Shown: in pieces, positions 21,215-34,424 of the stretch
How positions within the stretch are numbered: position 1 is the first letter of the stretch
Layout of the letters: the number at the start of each line of letters is the position of its first letter
Assembly (NCBI GenBank): GCA_022376515.1
Contig: WTXI01000040.1
Coordinates: 124,001-188,000 of the forward strand
Direction of reading: 5' to 3'
Length of the DNA stretch: 64,000 bases
Source: Lactifluus volemus
Taxonomy: Eukaryota; Basidiomycota; Agaricomycetes; Russulales; Russulaceae
Notes under the pieces: model-generated
Databases searched by the model: none
Seen by the model: only the letters and a program-made list of their open reading frames with translations
What the model was told of the DNA's origin: nothing
Program-made: the position numbers and the translations under genes

Positions 21215-24200
21215 ATGACGGACGAATACGCACTCCTCCGTGTCGTCCGTTTCTTGGCTGCGGCTTTCTTGACTTCCACGCGCTTCTCAAACGCTTGGTC
21301 TTCCGCACATTGCCTCAGGCGCTCTCCCAAAGCCTACATATTTAAGATCAGTGTCGCGTATATGAAACGAAACACCACAATTATGGGAAACGCACGGATT
21401 CAAACTCGTTTAGCTCAGAATCCGGCGAGTTCGCAGCTTTATTAGATCGAGCCTTTATTGAAAAAAAAAAACCTCTTCGTGTAAGGTGTCGCGGTAAATG
21501 GGCAGGCCTTCGATAAGTCTTTTCACTGAGCGTTCATATCTGAACGGCAGCAGCGACAGACAAAATACAATGTCGCGCCACTGGCGGGTATCATCAGTGA
21601 GCCGGAACCGCTGACAGAGCTTGTCGACGATGTTCTCTGCTTGTTTTTCCCTCCCAATAAAGGTGAACATGCAACGCATCGTACGCTGGAACTCTTCTTT
21701 GCCCGTCGCGTATTCGCCAACCGAGAGGTGGCTGATCACTGGCAGCGGAACCCAAAGTCATTGTTTTGAAAAAACTCGCGAAAATCCAAGAGAAAGTGTA
21801 CGCGTTCCGCAATATCCGTTCGAGACATCGCCCAGTTGGCCTTTGGCCCTGATCATTCCGTTGAGGATGAGATGCGTGGGCACCGTCAGCGTGTCCTTCA
21901 CCACCAAGTCCTTATCGGACAAACCCGGGTACAACTCATCGCTGTTCTCATCGACGATCGTGCTGAAAGTGACTGCGACGTCACCGAGCGTGATCGCGAT
22001 GCTACTCCGATGTTCGAATCCCTCGACGTCTCCAGGATGCGGAAGAGCAAATGATGGCTCGCGTCCCCACCGCCCGCAGCGTCGTGTTCTGTCCAAAATA
22101 TTTTGGTTGGTGCTGAGCGGGGAAATGTTAGAGATTCACGAACCTTGAATTAGTCGGGCCGACCGCATATACGGACCAATAGAGGCCCATATAGTGCGAG
22201 GCGCGAATCGGGACCGTACACGAGCTCCGTCTCGCGCACGGGAGCTATGCGGTCGCCGATCTCATCCTCCGCATTTCCAGCAACCTGGTCAAGCTCATCC
22301 CCATCCTTACTCGCAGCATCGTTTCCGGTACCCCTTGCGATCTTTTCAGCTACAAGAACGTGAGAAGAAGAAAAAAAGAGGCAGTCGTTCATGCTACGTC
22401 AGAAGACACATATTTCCTGTTTTTGGCGCTTCCACTCGCGTTCGACGAGTTCCAAGTAGACAATGTACTTGACCGCGACGTGACCCACTACAAAGAGTAG
22501 TTGGCTCAGCTTGAATGCGTCCCCAATTTCATCGCTATGCTTTGCGGCAATCCCCGTTAGAGCTCCTTGCATCGATCCAGGCACGGTTGAGATCAACGCC
22601 TGTGCGCTCAGTGGTAGATCCTCATCCATCGCATCCGCATCCGGTAACGCAGAGGACACCTGTTCTTTGGCAGCGGAAGGTACCGGTCTCTGTCGCCGGC
22701 GGAACACATGCCATGACAGGGTTTTAATAAGCGTATCGCTTCAGCACGTCCGGACGGTCCGGCTGGTCTCCGAGCGGGTAGACGGTGTTGATGGCTTGTT
22801 CGGTGAGCGCAAACCACTCGTGTGAGCGACACAGGTGCTCGATAGCTTCTTGAAGTTTGCGGAAGACGGGACTGTCCATCTCGAGGCGGACTCGGAGCCT
22901 TCCACGGCTCTAAAGGACTCTAGTTCGTCCTTGTCCATGATACTGTCGACCTCGTCCGAATCACCACCTTTGTCCCCATCTTCCTCATCAACATCCGTCG
23001 CGTCTTCCGTATCTTTGTTTCGACGCCTGTTCAACCAAAAATCAGCAACAAACTCGTTGTTCGAGGGGACGGCATTTACTACGGTCGCTTCTTTACGAGC
23101 CGAGCCGCAAAGACTCGGCAGGCTCATCCCTGTCCGCTTCTCCCGCATTTCCAGATAGGGTGTCACCTTTTCCGTTTTCTGCAACTCCTTCACCACCGAT
23201 CTTCCCACTCCTCCATCCCGAGCAAGCCGCCGTGCATCAATCCGTACGGAGGCGTTGCCATCAGCTTGATGATCAACCAAATCGCGTTCCTGCCCACGCC
23301 TGCCACCTTATCCTCGAGTGCTGACACCGCCGCACGTGTGATGGCGAGGCGCTGTTTGAGAAATTTCACGGGTAGGTCGCAGAGTCGGCTGAGGACGGTG
23401 AGCACTTTGGAGCGCACATAGGAGGAAAGGTCGAGAGTGCGCTCGAGGAGCAGATCATAGAGACCGTTGAGCGTCTGGTGCGCGTCACTCGTGAGATCTT
23501 CAGAGCAAGCAAGCTCGCGCATGAGACAGCCGATGAGATAAGACTGTTTATGGATGTAGCGTAAGGCCCCGTAGACACTTGAAGAGAGTGAGAGAGTGTA
23601 GGAAAATGCACCTCTGAGTCCAAGGGTGAAAGCAGCAAGCTAATCTGCTTCAGGACTGCTCGCGGAGCCCCACTCTGCGAATTGTGTGAGGAACCTAGAA
23701 ACGTTCCTTGGGCCATTGGTATCTTCCGCATTGAAGCTCTTCGCAGCGATCTCCCGGAGGATCTCCTTGCTGAGTTGTGCATGGTCGAATTCCTTCAACA
23801 GCACGTTAAGACACCCTGTCATGGGTTCAGAAAGGTGCTCGTAGTACTGCAAGGATTGCATGATCGAGGTCTGTGCGGCAGGTCCATGCCCGTGATGTTT
23901 GACCGCGAGACAGATGACTTTGTAGACTCGAAGCTTGATAGGCTGGGACTTCATGTACTGCTCATCCTCCGTGACGTGGTGCGCAGGCGCAGTGAGACAC
24001 CTACCGAGCAAGGGACGTTTTGCCCTATAGTAAGCAAAGCTGATACGGCGACCTTGTGAGGAAATGACGCACCCGATAAAAGTATCCCTCTCCCCGCTCA
24101 CAGTCCAAATCTTGGACGTCTTCAACTTCACAATCTTGGCGATCAGTGTGAGAATAGGCACGATCTGGTCTTTCCATGACCATTCGGCTGCCTTATTCTT

Positions 24201-24760
24201 GGAAGCAACTCTCGATTGCGTTGCCTTTCCGCCCTGTCCCTTCCGAGACTTTGTGGGTACCGTGCCAGCGGACGCATCCTCGTCGGGTACGTTGACCTTC
24301 TCCACCGAGCGGGCCGACCAGTTGAGCAAGAAGGCATACATTTACATCGGTAATTTATGTGCCGCGCACGTCTGCTGGTCTTCGTGATCAATGTCATGCG
24401 CGGCAGCATCCACCTCCGTGGCAAAGCCAGACATGATAACGTCGAGAGATTTGTTCATCAAGATACCGGGCACGGCATCGACGCATTTGAGAAAAGAGCA
24501 TAAGATGTCAAACGTATCTGGAGATGTGGCGGCTTCGAAGGACTCTACTATGGCCCGGATAGCCTTTGTAATAAACGATGAGTGGAGGATGTTATTGAAA
24601 GCGTTTGCGACACACGTTGAAGCAAAGCGTCCATCTCTCCTGGTTGCATCGACCGTATGTCATGTTCATGCTCCATAGAAAAACTCCCTGAATCTTGTAG
24701 AGCCTGACGCTACTCTTGGAGATCAAATTCACTGGCGGTCGTTGGCCGTTGTTGCCAGTC
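21215..24760 (-). pseudogene. condensin complex subunit 1 pseudogene, copy B
   Basis: This is the same condensin HEAT-repeat subunit as copy A, without the transposon insertions. Minus-strand pieces in order: IRLRVYKVICLAVKHHGHGP, TSIMQSLQYYEHLSEPMTGC and LREIAAKSFNAEDTNGPRNV (23640-24341); LNGLYDLLLERTLDLSSYVR, KVLTVLSRLCDLPVKF and GLMHGGLLGMEEW (23190-23522); the acidic linker (about 22950); ELSQLLFVVGHVAVK-like and VRETELVYGPDSRLALYGPL (about 22200-22500); GDVAVTFSTIVDENSDELYP (about 21980); DKLCQRFRLTDDTRQWRDIV and RSVKRLIEGLPIYRD (about 21500-21600); and a C-terminal exon RLRQCAEDQAFEKRVEVKKA (about 21280). A central block present in copy A (the TDDQAALAAQESNQ to FFRVAHEY region) is deleted near 22880, and several frames are broken. 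Confidence 0.85.
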
Positions 24761-25092
24761 CCGAACGCGTCGGAGGGGCGTCGGTCACACGCTAGACGCG
24801 TGTAGTAACAGTCACGCGTCACATCCTTTAGTGTTAGGGAAGGCACTGGCAGTGAGCGGAAATCCGATTACTATTACTATCTATGTTACAGTCCAGAAGG
24901 AGGGAAAATCAGACGACGAAAGCCCACACAGTACTAAAGATACATCACAGCCAAGAAAGGGAATTAAACCCTTGACATTTGACATCTCTTTTATTGAGTA
25001 CGATAAGATTCTCGTGAGTGGGAGGATGGTCACGGTTCAGTCTGATCAAAGCAGGACAACGGCCAAGGAATCTTGCATACAATTCACTCTAT

Positions 25093-28000
25093 TTAGATAA
25101 GTTGTGGTAATGTACTAGTAGCCCAATTTGATCCATAAGCAAAATCTGAGAGATCAAGCCGTGTCTCATGTTTGCCTGCAATCCAGATAGTGCTGGGTCT
25201 ATGAAGGCATCGCCTATGTAGCTCAGGAATCCAAAGCACAAGTTCGTCCTCTTCTCCGTATAACCAACCGTCACTGTCGATCAAGGATTGGTCCGTAAAT
25301 TGATTCTTAATATTTTCGGCCATGGTTGCGGTCTTCATATGAATTGTGCCATTATCTGAAGCTGAGGCAATATGTCCTGTTGTGGCATCCCACACCCGAA
25401 TCGTGCGATCAAAAGAGCCCGATGCGATCCGCTCCCCGTTCGGTGAGAATGCAACAGATGTGACATAAGAGGTGTGTCCAGTAAATGGGCCGGCTATAAT
25501 CTGTCCTGTTGTGGCATCCCACACCCAAATCGTGTGATCAGAAGAGCCCGATGTGATCCGCTCCCCGTCTGGTGAGAATGCAACAGATGTGACATAACTG
25601 GTGTGTCCAGTAAACGGGCCAGCTATAATCTGTCCTGTTGTGGCATCCCACACCCGAATCGTGTGATCTTCCGAGCCCGATGTGATCCGCTCCCCGTCCG
25701 GTGAGAATGCAACAGATGTGACATAACGGGTGTGTCCAGTAAATGGGCCGGCTATAATCTGTCCTGTTGTGGCATCCCACACCCGAATCGTGTGGTCATC
25801 CGAGCCCGATACGATCTGCTCCCCGTCCGGTGAGAATGCAACAGATCTGACTGAATCGGTGTGTCCAGTAAATGGGCCGGCTATAATCTGTCCTGTTGTG
25901 GCATCCCACACCCGAATCGTGTCATCAGAAGAGCCCGATGTGATCCGCTCCCCGTCCGGTGAGAATGCAACAGATATGACATAACTGGTGTGTGCAGTAA
26001 ATGGGCCGGCTATAATCTGTCCTGTTGTGGCATCCCACACCCGAATCGTGTGATCATCTGAGCCCGATGTGATCCGCTGCCCGTCTGGTGAGAATGCAAC
26101 AGATGTGACATAACGGGTGTGTCCAGTAAATGGGCCGGCTATAATCTGTCCTGTTGTGGCATCCCACACCCGAATCGTGTGATCTTCGAGCCCGATGGAT
26201 CCGCTCCCCGTCCGGTGAGAATGCAACAGATGTGACATAACGGGTGTGTCCAGTAAATGGGCCGGCTATAATCTGTCCTGTTGTGGCATCCCACACCCGA
26301 ATCGTGTGGTCATCCGAGCCCGATACGATCTGCTCCCCGTCCGGTGAGAATGCAACAGATCTGACATAACCGGTATGTCCAGTAAATGGGCCGGCTATAA
26401 TCTGTCCTGTTGTGGCATCCCACACCCGAATCGTGTGATCATCTGAGCCCGATGTGATCCGCTGCCCGTCTGGTGAGATTGCAACAGATGTGACATAAAG
26501 GGTGTGTCCAGTAAAGGGCCGGCTATAATCTGTCCTGTTGTGGCATCCCACACCCGAATCGTCCATCAGAAGAGCCCGATGTGATCCGCTCCCCGTCCGG
26601 TGAGAATGCAACAGATGTGACCCAATCGGTGTGTCCAGTAAATGGGCCGGCTATAATCTGTCCTGTTGTGGCATCCCACACCCGAATCGTGTGATCAAGC
26701 GAGCCTGATCGATCGCTCCCCGTCGGTGAGAATGCAACAGATCTGACATAATCGGTGTGTCCAGTAAACGGGCCGGCTATAATCTGTCCTGTTGTGGCAT
26801 CCCACACCCGAATCGTGCGATCATCGAGCCCGATGCGATACGCTCCCCGTCCGGCGAGAAGCACACAATGACACTGTCGTCATGTGCCTTAATCGACATT
26901 TCCAATTCAGGCCAATGCGACAACTGCCCGCGTTCCAACCTCAATGTCCGAGGAAATTTGGGAAGGTATTGACGAAGGATCTGGGAAGAGGCTGGCGCGA
27001 AAGGCAGGGCAGAGACGTAGATATGTGGTGCACTTCGAGCCACCGCCTTCCGAAATACCGCACGAATGAAGATGCATCCTTCGCCAATCCCAACAAATTC
27101 TTCACTTCCGTTTGTGAACGCTATTGCGATTTCACGCTCAAGTCAGTATATGTCATATTCAATTATGCGGTGCACATACCTCTCGCAGCAACCACACCGA
27201 CAGGGATGACAATGCTCGTGAACCAACGCCGACACTGTTCTTGACACTAAGCACCTCCAGCCAAAACAGAAGCTTCATTTCGAAGAGCGATCGAAGCTTT
27301 TTGAGGACCTCGTGATCAAGGCAAGACGATGACACAAATGATCGCTCCAGTAAATGCAACCATATTGTAGAGCAGACGGAATGTATTTGGCGATTCGGGA
27401 TTCCAAGTCTGGGACGTCGCTGTTGGCGAGATATGACGACTCGAGTTTGCACATGTTGAATTTAAGGCCATCGAGCATTAAACCAAGGCAGGAATGTGAC
27501 AATCATGGTGGCCATCCGCAAGATCGACATAAAACACGTTGCTCGTCTTACTAGTCAGAAAGTCACGGAATGATGTATGGAGGGGAAGGATGGGGCGCGT
27601 TTGATCAAGTGAAGTGACGCTACTCAGCAGCGAGCTGAGGCAGCGGAGAATTCTGAGGACCTGGTTGGAATCTTCGGAGTGAACAACGGGTGCATGCTGT
27701 CGCAGAGCGATCAAAGAATTGATGGAGAGGGGTTCGACTGCAGCAAAAAGTTGTCCCATGATGGACCGAAACAGAACCTGGGCTTCATCTGGATTAAAGT
27801 ACCCTTGGAGCACTTCTTCGTACAAATTGACCAGCGGACCTTCACCACTGAGACCTCGAGAGGGTCTCAACAGGCGCCGTATACACTCGTTGTAGCCAAG
27901 GCCAAGACTTGCAGGGCTGTTTATGAAACCACATGCAACGGCCGCCCACTGAAACAAGCCCTCTGACGCCCGCAGTAGGTTGCTGCCATGCTCTCTGAAC

Positions 28001-30361
28001 ACGTCCTCGCGAAGCTCGCTCTGAATGTACAAGCCAATATCTTGTTCCGTATTGACAGCCAGTTGGGCGTCATCCATGTACAGTGTATGGACGGACTCCG
28101 CCTTGGCGAATGCCTGTTCGATGCCGTCTTCCGACCTCGACGTGATGAGGATGCGAACTTTCGGCGGGAGGTCGATGAGACGTTGGGCAAGAAACGTATG
28201 CAGTGCATTTCTGCCAATTGTGATACCACTCTCATCCAACCCATCGATGATGATGAGAATTGGATCATCAAGTGGTACGCTCTTGAGCGGATTAACGAGG
28301 AGCCGTGTAAAAAGTCTACGAGGATCTCGGGTAGTCCCGAAAGACGGATCACTTGCAATGGCCCTCTTGAGGGCGAGCTTGAACTGAGGATAGCGATCGG
28401 AGAGGCCGCGGGCAAGCGTCGTAAAGAAATGATAAGCCTCGTCGTTGGACTCCTTGGCTTTCTCCTTCCGCACAAAAGCGACATAAGAACCGAGATACGT
28501 CTCGTCGAAGTGAAGTGCGATCTCATGGGCAATGGAGGACTTTCCCGTGCCTGCCTGGCCAAGAAGAACGAGGCCACGGTCGGATTCGGGATTCTTGACC
28601 CACTCGACGATGTGGTTCAAGAAATGTTTGCGTGTGTCTCGATAACAGCCCTGTCTATCTTTGAATCGCCATCCTCCCAAAAGAGGGCTTTCCCCGATTA
28701 TTGCATTCAATTCTATTTTACTCTGGTCAGACAGATGATCTATGGCTTTGTGACTGTGAGAATGACGCACCAGTATCCGATGCTTGATTCGACATATCCG
28801 TTTCCTGTGTTCTCACATCGTTTCGTATTTCAGGGACAGGAGCGACAGCGCTGACAGCAACACCTGCGAGGAATTGTCCTCGTAGATCTCGTAGTTGGAC
28901 AACGGCATTGCGGAGGCGTTCGATATTGTTCGAAGCCAGGTTTGCTGAAAATCACGTGTTGATAAGAGGCGATGAGAGAGGCCAGGTCAGGATAACGTAC
29001 CGACTTGTGCATCCGTCTTGGCATTCGATCCGGCGGCAAACGCGTACGATTTGATAGAACCGGCACATTCGGAGACGCACTTCAGCATCTCAATGAGAAT
29101 TTTTGCTTGCATTGATCCTGTTTGGATGTTCCTCAAACCGTCCTCATTTGTAAATTCAAATGCGTTTAGTATCGCCTCAAGTAGTGATCGGAAGTTGCCG
29201 TCATGCTGTAACTTGTGTACCAAGTCCTGCCAACAAGCCAAAAAAAAGGGTGAGCGTTCTATTTCATCCACCAAGGCAAGGGCGCGCACCTCGGGAATGT
29301 TAGAGAGCTGAGCCCATGCCGAGCTGGCACGCTTAGGGGCAGCAATTAGCTCGGTGAATAGTAGAGAAGAAACGGATGAGACATACATCTTTGACGATTG
29401 GACTGACGGTGTCCACCACCTGCTTCATAACATCAACGGCACTTTTCCACATTGTGACCCCATCCATAGCTTCCTCAGCGCGATCTGGATGACTTGACAT
29501 CCCCGGCTGGCTGTCCGGCACTGTTCCTACAGGAGTGCCGCGAAGGTCAGCTGTCCCGGAAAAATCAGATGGAGGATCGGCAACTGTCGTGGGTTGCGCG
29601 GTTTCAGCGTCAGATTGGACAATGTGACGCGTAACGTCTCCTTCAGTGACAAGGTTGCCCAGTGTGAGATTCGGGGTGTCGACTGTCGCTGTCCGAGAGG
29701 GACTTGCGTTTGATGACACTGTGATCGTTAAGACTGTGGCCGGCTTCTTTGTCTGTTTCGAATGTCCATCTGCATTGCCGAAAATAATGTCGAGTTCTAT
29801 ATGTAGGGTGATGAGCCAGAAGCATGAGTAAAAATTCCAAAAAATCATGAGACGAACCGCAAGGTGGTTCACAGGCTATCCTCTGTTTTCCGATAAGAAT
29901 GTCTTTCGATTTGGGCCTTTCCATATAAAGATGTGCTGTGATATGAGATTGGGATTGTACAATGCTGCTGGGGACTCAGCCGCAAATAGATATAAAACAT
30001 GGGAAATTCTCACAAAGTGTCGTTCCATTCTACGATATTCTCCCTTCTCTGCATGGATCGAGTCTGTCTCGTCGTCGCCCCGCAAGTCACAGTGACATAA
30101 AAAATTCCTTTTCTCCAGAGGAGGTTCTTGAAACGCGGGAGGTTGCGCGCTCTGAGGACTGGCAGGGGAAACGGATTTAGTACCTCTCAGAGCATGATAA
30201 CAAAGGGAGTACGTACCAGTGACCCTGAGCGAATGCGAGCCTGGTTGCGTTGAGGTGACCTGAGCGCGGCTGCTGCCAGTGTGCCTCATGTCGGAGATTT
30301 GAGAACCTGAACTGTAGTAATGGTTAACAGCGGGAGACATCGGGATAGGAGACTTTCGCAT
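25093..30361 (-). pseudogene. NLR-type receptor, C2-NACHT-WD40 (copy B, frame-disrupted paralogue)
   Basis: This copy has the same architecture and very high similarity to 10477-15742. It has the same ATG exon (MRKSPIPMSPAVNHYYSS at 30361), C2 strands, helical exons, NACHT with GQAGTGKSS and LIIIDGLDES (27478-28770), about 12 WD40 units and the conserved tail. Compared with copy A, single or double base losses break the frame near 27498 (GACAATCATGG for GACAAATCATGG), 27310, 27047, 26870, 26820, 26700-26730, 26562, 26513 and 26180-26205. The damage is concentrated in the first half of the WD40 array and the NACHT-WD40 junction; the last seven repeats (25093-26238) are open. It could be a decaying paralogue, or a working gene hidden by consensus errors. 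Confidence 0.75.
25360..26887 (-). repeat. WD40 repeat array B, about 12 units of 129 bp
   Basis: The GTTGTGGCATCCCACACCC core recurs about every 129 bases from 25379 to 26790, with shorter spacings where bases are missing. The order of variable motifs (for example SFDR/SYVT, SSDH/SYVT, SEDH/RYVT, SDDH/DSVR, SSDD/SYVI from the C-terminal end) differs from array A. The arrays are therefore not collinear although the flanking exons are. Confidence 0.85.
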
Positions 30362-30957
30362 ACGGATGGGGGGTCATCTGGGTAGCTTTTGAAGAGAGTA
30401 AGAAAGAGAAAGGCAAGCGGGAGAGGTTGAGGGTTGTTGAGCCTTAAGGTAACCACGAACCCTTGCCCGTGTCTGCATTATGCCTTCTAAGGGCACCTTA
30501 TCTGCACCATCTCACGCTTCTAAGGGCACCTTGTCTGCGCCATCTCACGCTCAGCGGGCACGTTTGTGATGATCGATAATCATATATCTTCCTGGTTCAC
30601 TTTCGGTAATTCGAGATTCCGAGTCTGACCACTTCACGCTTGAATAAAGACAGGGTGCCTTTCTCAAAACGTTATTACCTAGGTGATAAGCGACACTGCA
30701 GGATACTGTACTTTACGATCCCAAGCCCGACATGAGACAAAGTATGAGTAAACGACGTATTCTATGCACAGTAACGGGGACCCGCGTTGCCCAAGAAATT
30801 TTTACGCTTGATCGCCAGCGACCGTGCGACAGCGATCATGGGAATCTGGATGAGTTGCCTTTCCACATTCGAACAAATCAATGTTTTCACAAATAACAAA
30901 GAGAGAGGTTACGGCCATGACCAGTTCGTGGGCTGCCGCGGAGAGAAGAACGGTGGC

Positions 30958-31501
30958 CAGTGTTGTACAGGTCAGGCTGACGAGAGGTCAGAGAGGTCAC
31001 GTCGCGTCGGTTGACTAAGTCAAGGGTCAAATGAGGGTCATACCTATTTTAGGATGTGATCGCGATGCGATTAGATCACTGAATCACATCGATCGCCGTG
31101 CACAAACCGTCAAAACATCGTGTACTGAAGTACTATCCTCCTTTAAATTCGGCAACATTAACAAGTGAAGAAAATTTGGAGAGGAGGTCTTCAAAACCTG
31201 GAAACCGAGATGAAAGTATATGACATTTTGTGTTCTGACTCAAGCAAGGAGAATGTTGAGGGGAGTAACATCGAGATTCTAGCTATGCAGGTTGACGTTG
31301 ACTGAAAATTCATTTATATTAATCATATTACCTATCGCTTTGTGTCTCCTGCTGCAGCCCGGACAATATTCGACGCTGCGTGATCCCCAATATGGAAGTT
31401 CCCCACGGACCCTTGACCCTATGACCCGCGTCAATCAAAGTCACGCCACTCGACGTTGGGTCGGGGTCTGACCTCGTCAGACCCGGGTCATGACAACGCT
31501 G
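30958..31501. mobile_element. 544-bp hAT-type MITE
   Basis: The element starts CAGTGTTGTACAGGTC and ends with GACAACGCTG, the inverse of CAGCGTTGTC, giving the CAG(T/C)GTTGT termini usual for hAT elements. It is flanked by the exact 8-bp duplication ACGGTGGC at 30950-30957 and 31502-31509. Unit A has the empty site, with a single ACGGTGGC near 16350. The TIRs extend imperfectly inward with CTGACGAG(A)GGTCAGA. It encodes no protein. Confidence 0.85.
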
Positions 31502-31549
31502 ACGGTGGCCAACATGGCACGCGACCGCGAAAATCGGTGCGCTGAACCG

Positions 31550-32037
31550 CTGAACCTTGATCCGTAGACAGAAAGTTGTGCGCTTGTTCCAAGCTCATCC
31601 CAAGTTCGTACTCAGCACCAATTGTCTAGTTACCCAGTCCGCGATTGGCGAAACTGAGACCACAGGCAGGGTTCACGTACTATAAAAACTCTGCGAATCC
31701 ATTACATATACACTCTGAGAGTATCTTATCAGTCACGTTGTGGCTCTGTGCTAAGATATGAAAGTAAATATGCTAATATGAACCAGAGGAGGCATGGGCG
31801 CTAACTGCCATTTCCCCAGAACCGCCTACAAAAGCTGGGCCACTCGAGCGGCCATCCGCCTACTCGCACTTCCCACAAACTCCCCCGTCCTCATAGGCTG
31901 GGGCCGCCTTGGCGCGCCGGTAGGGGAAGTGTAATCCCATTGCCCTACCCAACCACCCAACCACGCCACGCCAGCTGGACACATGCATCCGCTGCTTGAG
32001 CCACCTCGTCCCACGACAGCCGGGCTCCCCCTACGCT
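31550..32037. other. segment present only in unit B
   Basis: About 490 bases separate sequences that are contiguous in unit A near 16398. No clean target duplication or inverted ends were found, so it may be a deletion in unit A and not an insertion here. The right half (31800-32037) is GC-rich and could be an older part of the adjoining LINE remnant. No gene was recognised. Confidence 0.5.
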
Positions 32038-32129
32038 AGACCGCTCCCGTGGCACAGATGCACCCCCCCCCCCTCCCGAAGGATCTCTGCACGATCATAC
32101 ACGAGGAGCCGAACGGAAACGCATAATGG

Positions 32130-32960
32130 AATCTATCTCAAAAAAGGGATTACGAGCAAAATGACCACCTGGCGATTTATTGCAGGGCGGATGGGCCCCA
32201 ACCCGTGCCATAATAGTGGATCCCTCTGGACCGGGGCCTCGATTGGTTTTCAATCAATGATAAGAGCTCGTCACACTGCCCACCATCCTCGGCCCAGCGG
32301 CCTAGCATAGGGACACGGCCTTCCAGGCTCTGACAGATGCAGTCGAAATGGCCAAAAACCAGCTACTATTCACCTCCCACGTCCAATCTGTAATCAGACC
32401 ATCACATCATCTCTTGGTGTCAGATCACCGACAGGCACGACAACCGTGACGTGGCCGCGTGCAAAGTCGTCTGCGATATAATCGCAATCATACATCCCGC
32501 CACCTCGGCCTCAATACGTTGAGTCCTAGGCCCAGCAGCTTCAGACCCCTGAACCGTCTCCAAGAAATCGCAACCGAAGCGACGGCTACAGCAGACACGG
32601 CCCCCACCATAATAGCTCCGGCCTACCGCGCCCTCCACTGACCCGCTTCCGGCCAACCTCCAGACTTTATGCTGAGCATTGCCAACCCCGCCCAGCCAGT
32701 CTTTTGCACAGCCATCAGATTACTCAACGGAACACGCCTTCACAGGTGAATTGCAACGCGAGACACCATCCCCGCGCCCCCGACCCGCACGACTGCCAGT
32801 GTGGGCTGATAGACATCCAGACCCCCCAGTCATGTCATTCCCCGCTTCAGGGCGGCACGCGAACGCATCCTCAAACCGGCCTCACCTAGAAAGGGTGGGG
32901 AAGCGCTAACGAAGTTCATCGAAGAAACGCAACCATGCGTCCGGCCCCGACGCCGGCCCC
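32130..32960 (+). pseudogene. LINE 3' end remnant, unit B
   Basis: This is the counterpart of 16495-17390, with the same RNase H-like and CxCG...HV pieces (QCGLIDIQTP near 32810). A gap of about 40 bases near 32887 removes the ISPNIL-like stretch that unit A keeps. No intact frame is present. Confidence 0.4.
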
Positions 32961-34115
32961 CAGAGGACCACGGCTAAACGCCTCGGGCGATCGCCCGCCG
33001 TCGTCGACCCACCCCACACATCCCCACTTTAAATACATTTCACTTAACCCCGCCACCAAGCCGTGTTAATTGGGCCAATTTACGCGACTGAGCAAAGTCT
33101 TTGTTACATGTAAACATATTGCGCTATAGCAATGTAGATTCTAAATGTCCTCGTGAAGGCTGCTCGTAGGTACAACGAAAGTCTCGGTGATAGTATGAAG
33201 CGTGCCAAAAGTTGTGACTGTCTTTTCAAACACGTATAGGGGTCGGATTCTGCGGTTAATCACAAACACCCAACGCAGCGACCAAGACGAACCACTCTAT
33301 ATGCGGGAAAACTCAAGCTTATATGCGGCCAGCGCACGCGTTGTGGCCTAAGATAACCAGCTCCGATTCGAGCTCTGACTTTTCCGCAGCAAGGGCTGAG
33401 ATCTGTGAATCTGGATGATCTACGAGTGGATGAGATGCCAGTTATGTTATTGGGCGCGGGATCTGCGAAGAGCAGTAGCATTGGGCACTTCTTCGTATGA
33501 GGTGGTCACACCGTCAGGCACCTCTATAGTGCCAGATGACGACGAACTTGTTTCGGTACCGTTTCTGTCTGAGCCTGCTTCTCGCTCAGGTCCTCTCGGA
33601 GGCGCTGCCTCGTATCGGAGATGGCCCTCTCCCACCCCCATTAACCCGAGGTGTCGCAACACGAAGCTGTTTCGCAGATTGGGAGGGAATACGAAACAAG
33701 GCAGCGTGGAGAGTCAGGAAGCCGGATTTCTCCCAGGGCCATCGGCTATTAGATATGCGATCAGCTTGTCACACGGAGCTCGTCGCACTTCTCCGATCGA
33801 CTTTTTTTTACCCGCGCCCCATTATGGCAAAAGTAAACCAACCCTGTCAAAATCTCCGAGGCCGAAGTTCGCGAGCGTCCTTCTCAAAAAATCCCAAACA
33901 TCATCTGTCCCATCGACAATCGGACTCTCCGCGTCGCAGTCAAAAACGCCTCAGTTGCCGGACGGCTGACCTACTGCGACGATTATATTCCAGACCGATT
34001 TGCTCAACAAGGACATTTTCTGCCGAGCCTGATGCGAAGTGGGTTAGGGATGACGATGGCCAGGCGAAGGATTCCACTCCAACCGACTTCCAGAGTCGGT
34101 CTCACGTACCAAAAG
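32961..34115. other. non-coding end of unit B
   Basis: This aligns with 17391-18720 of unit A. Frames such as 33415-33969 are open, but the A copy is not conserved as a protein. At about 34116 the sequence jumps to the equivalent of unit A position 1427, the junction to unit C. Confidence 0.5.
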
Positions 34116-34424
34116 TGTCTTCAGCGCAGATCAGGTATGACATTTGGTGCTGGATGAGTCTGGTGTCATATGGGTATTACAGATACAACAGGGATCCCGA
34201 AAAACAACAACTGGTGAGTGCGAGAATACAGATAAAGAAACTTGAACGAGGAAAGTTGTAAAGCTCGGGCCCATACAGTGCGTCGGAGGTGTAGGATGAA
34301 TCATTCCTTCTCTTCTTCTCTTCGTCTGCGCTTGCCTGTCTTTTCTGTGCTACTGTGTGGATGGACTGACAAATGTAAAACGTTCAGCTACGGTGAGCGA
34401 AATTCAGGATGAATTGATACGCAC

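Noticed and set aside
22741..24341. Condensin copy B as a functional gene
   Set aside because: A central block of the protein is deleted near 22880 and reading frames are broken between several exons, in addition to lacking a clear N-terminal start.
33415..34261. ORFs of 184 and 241 codons in the unit B end
   Set aside because: The corresponding unit A sequence (17821-18720) breaks both frames, and no domain was recognised.
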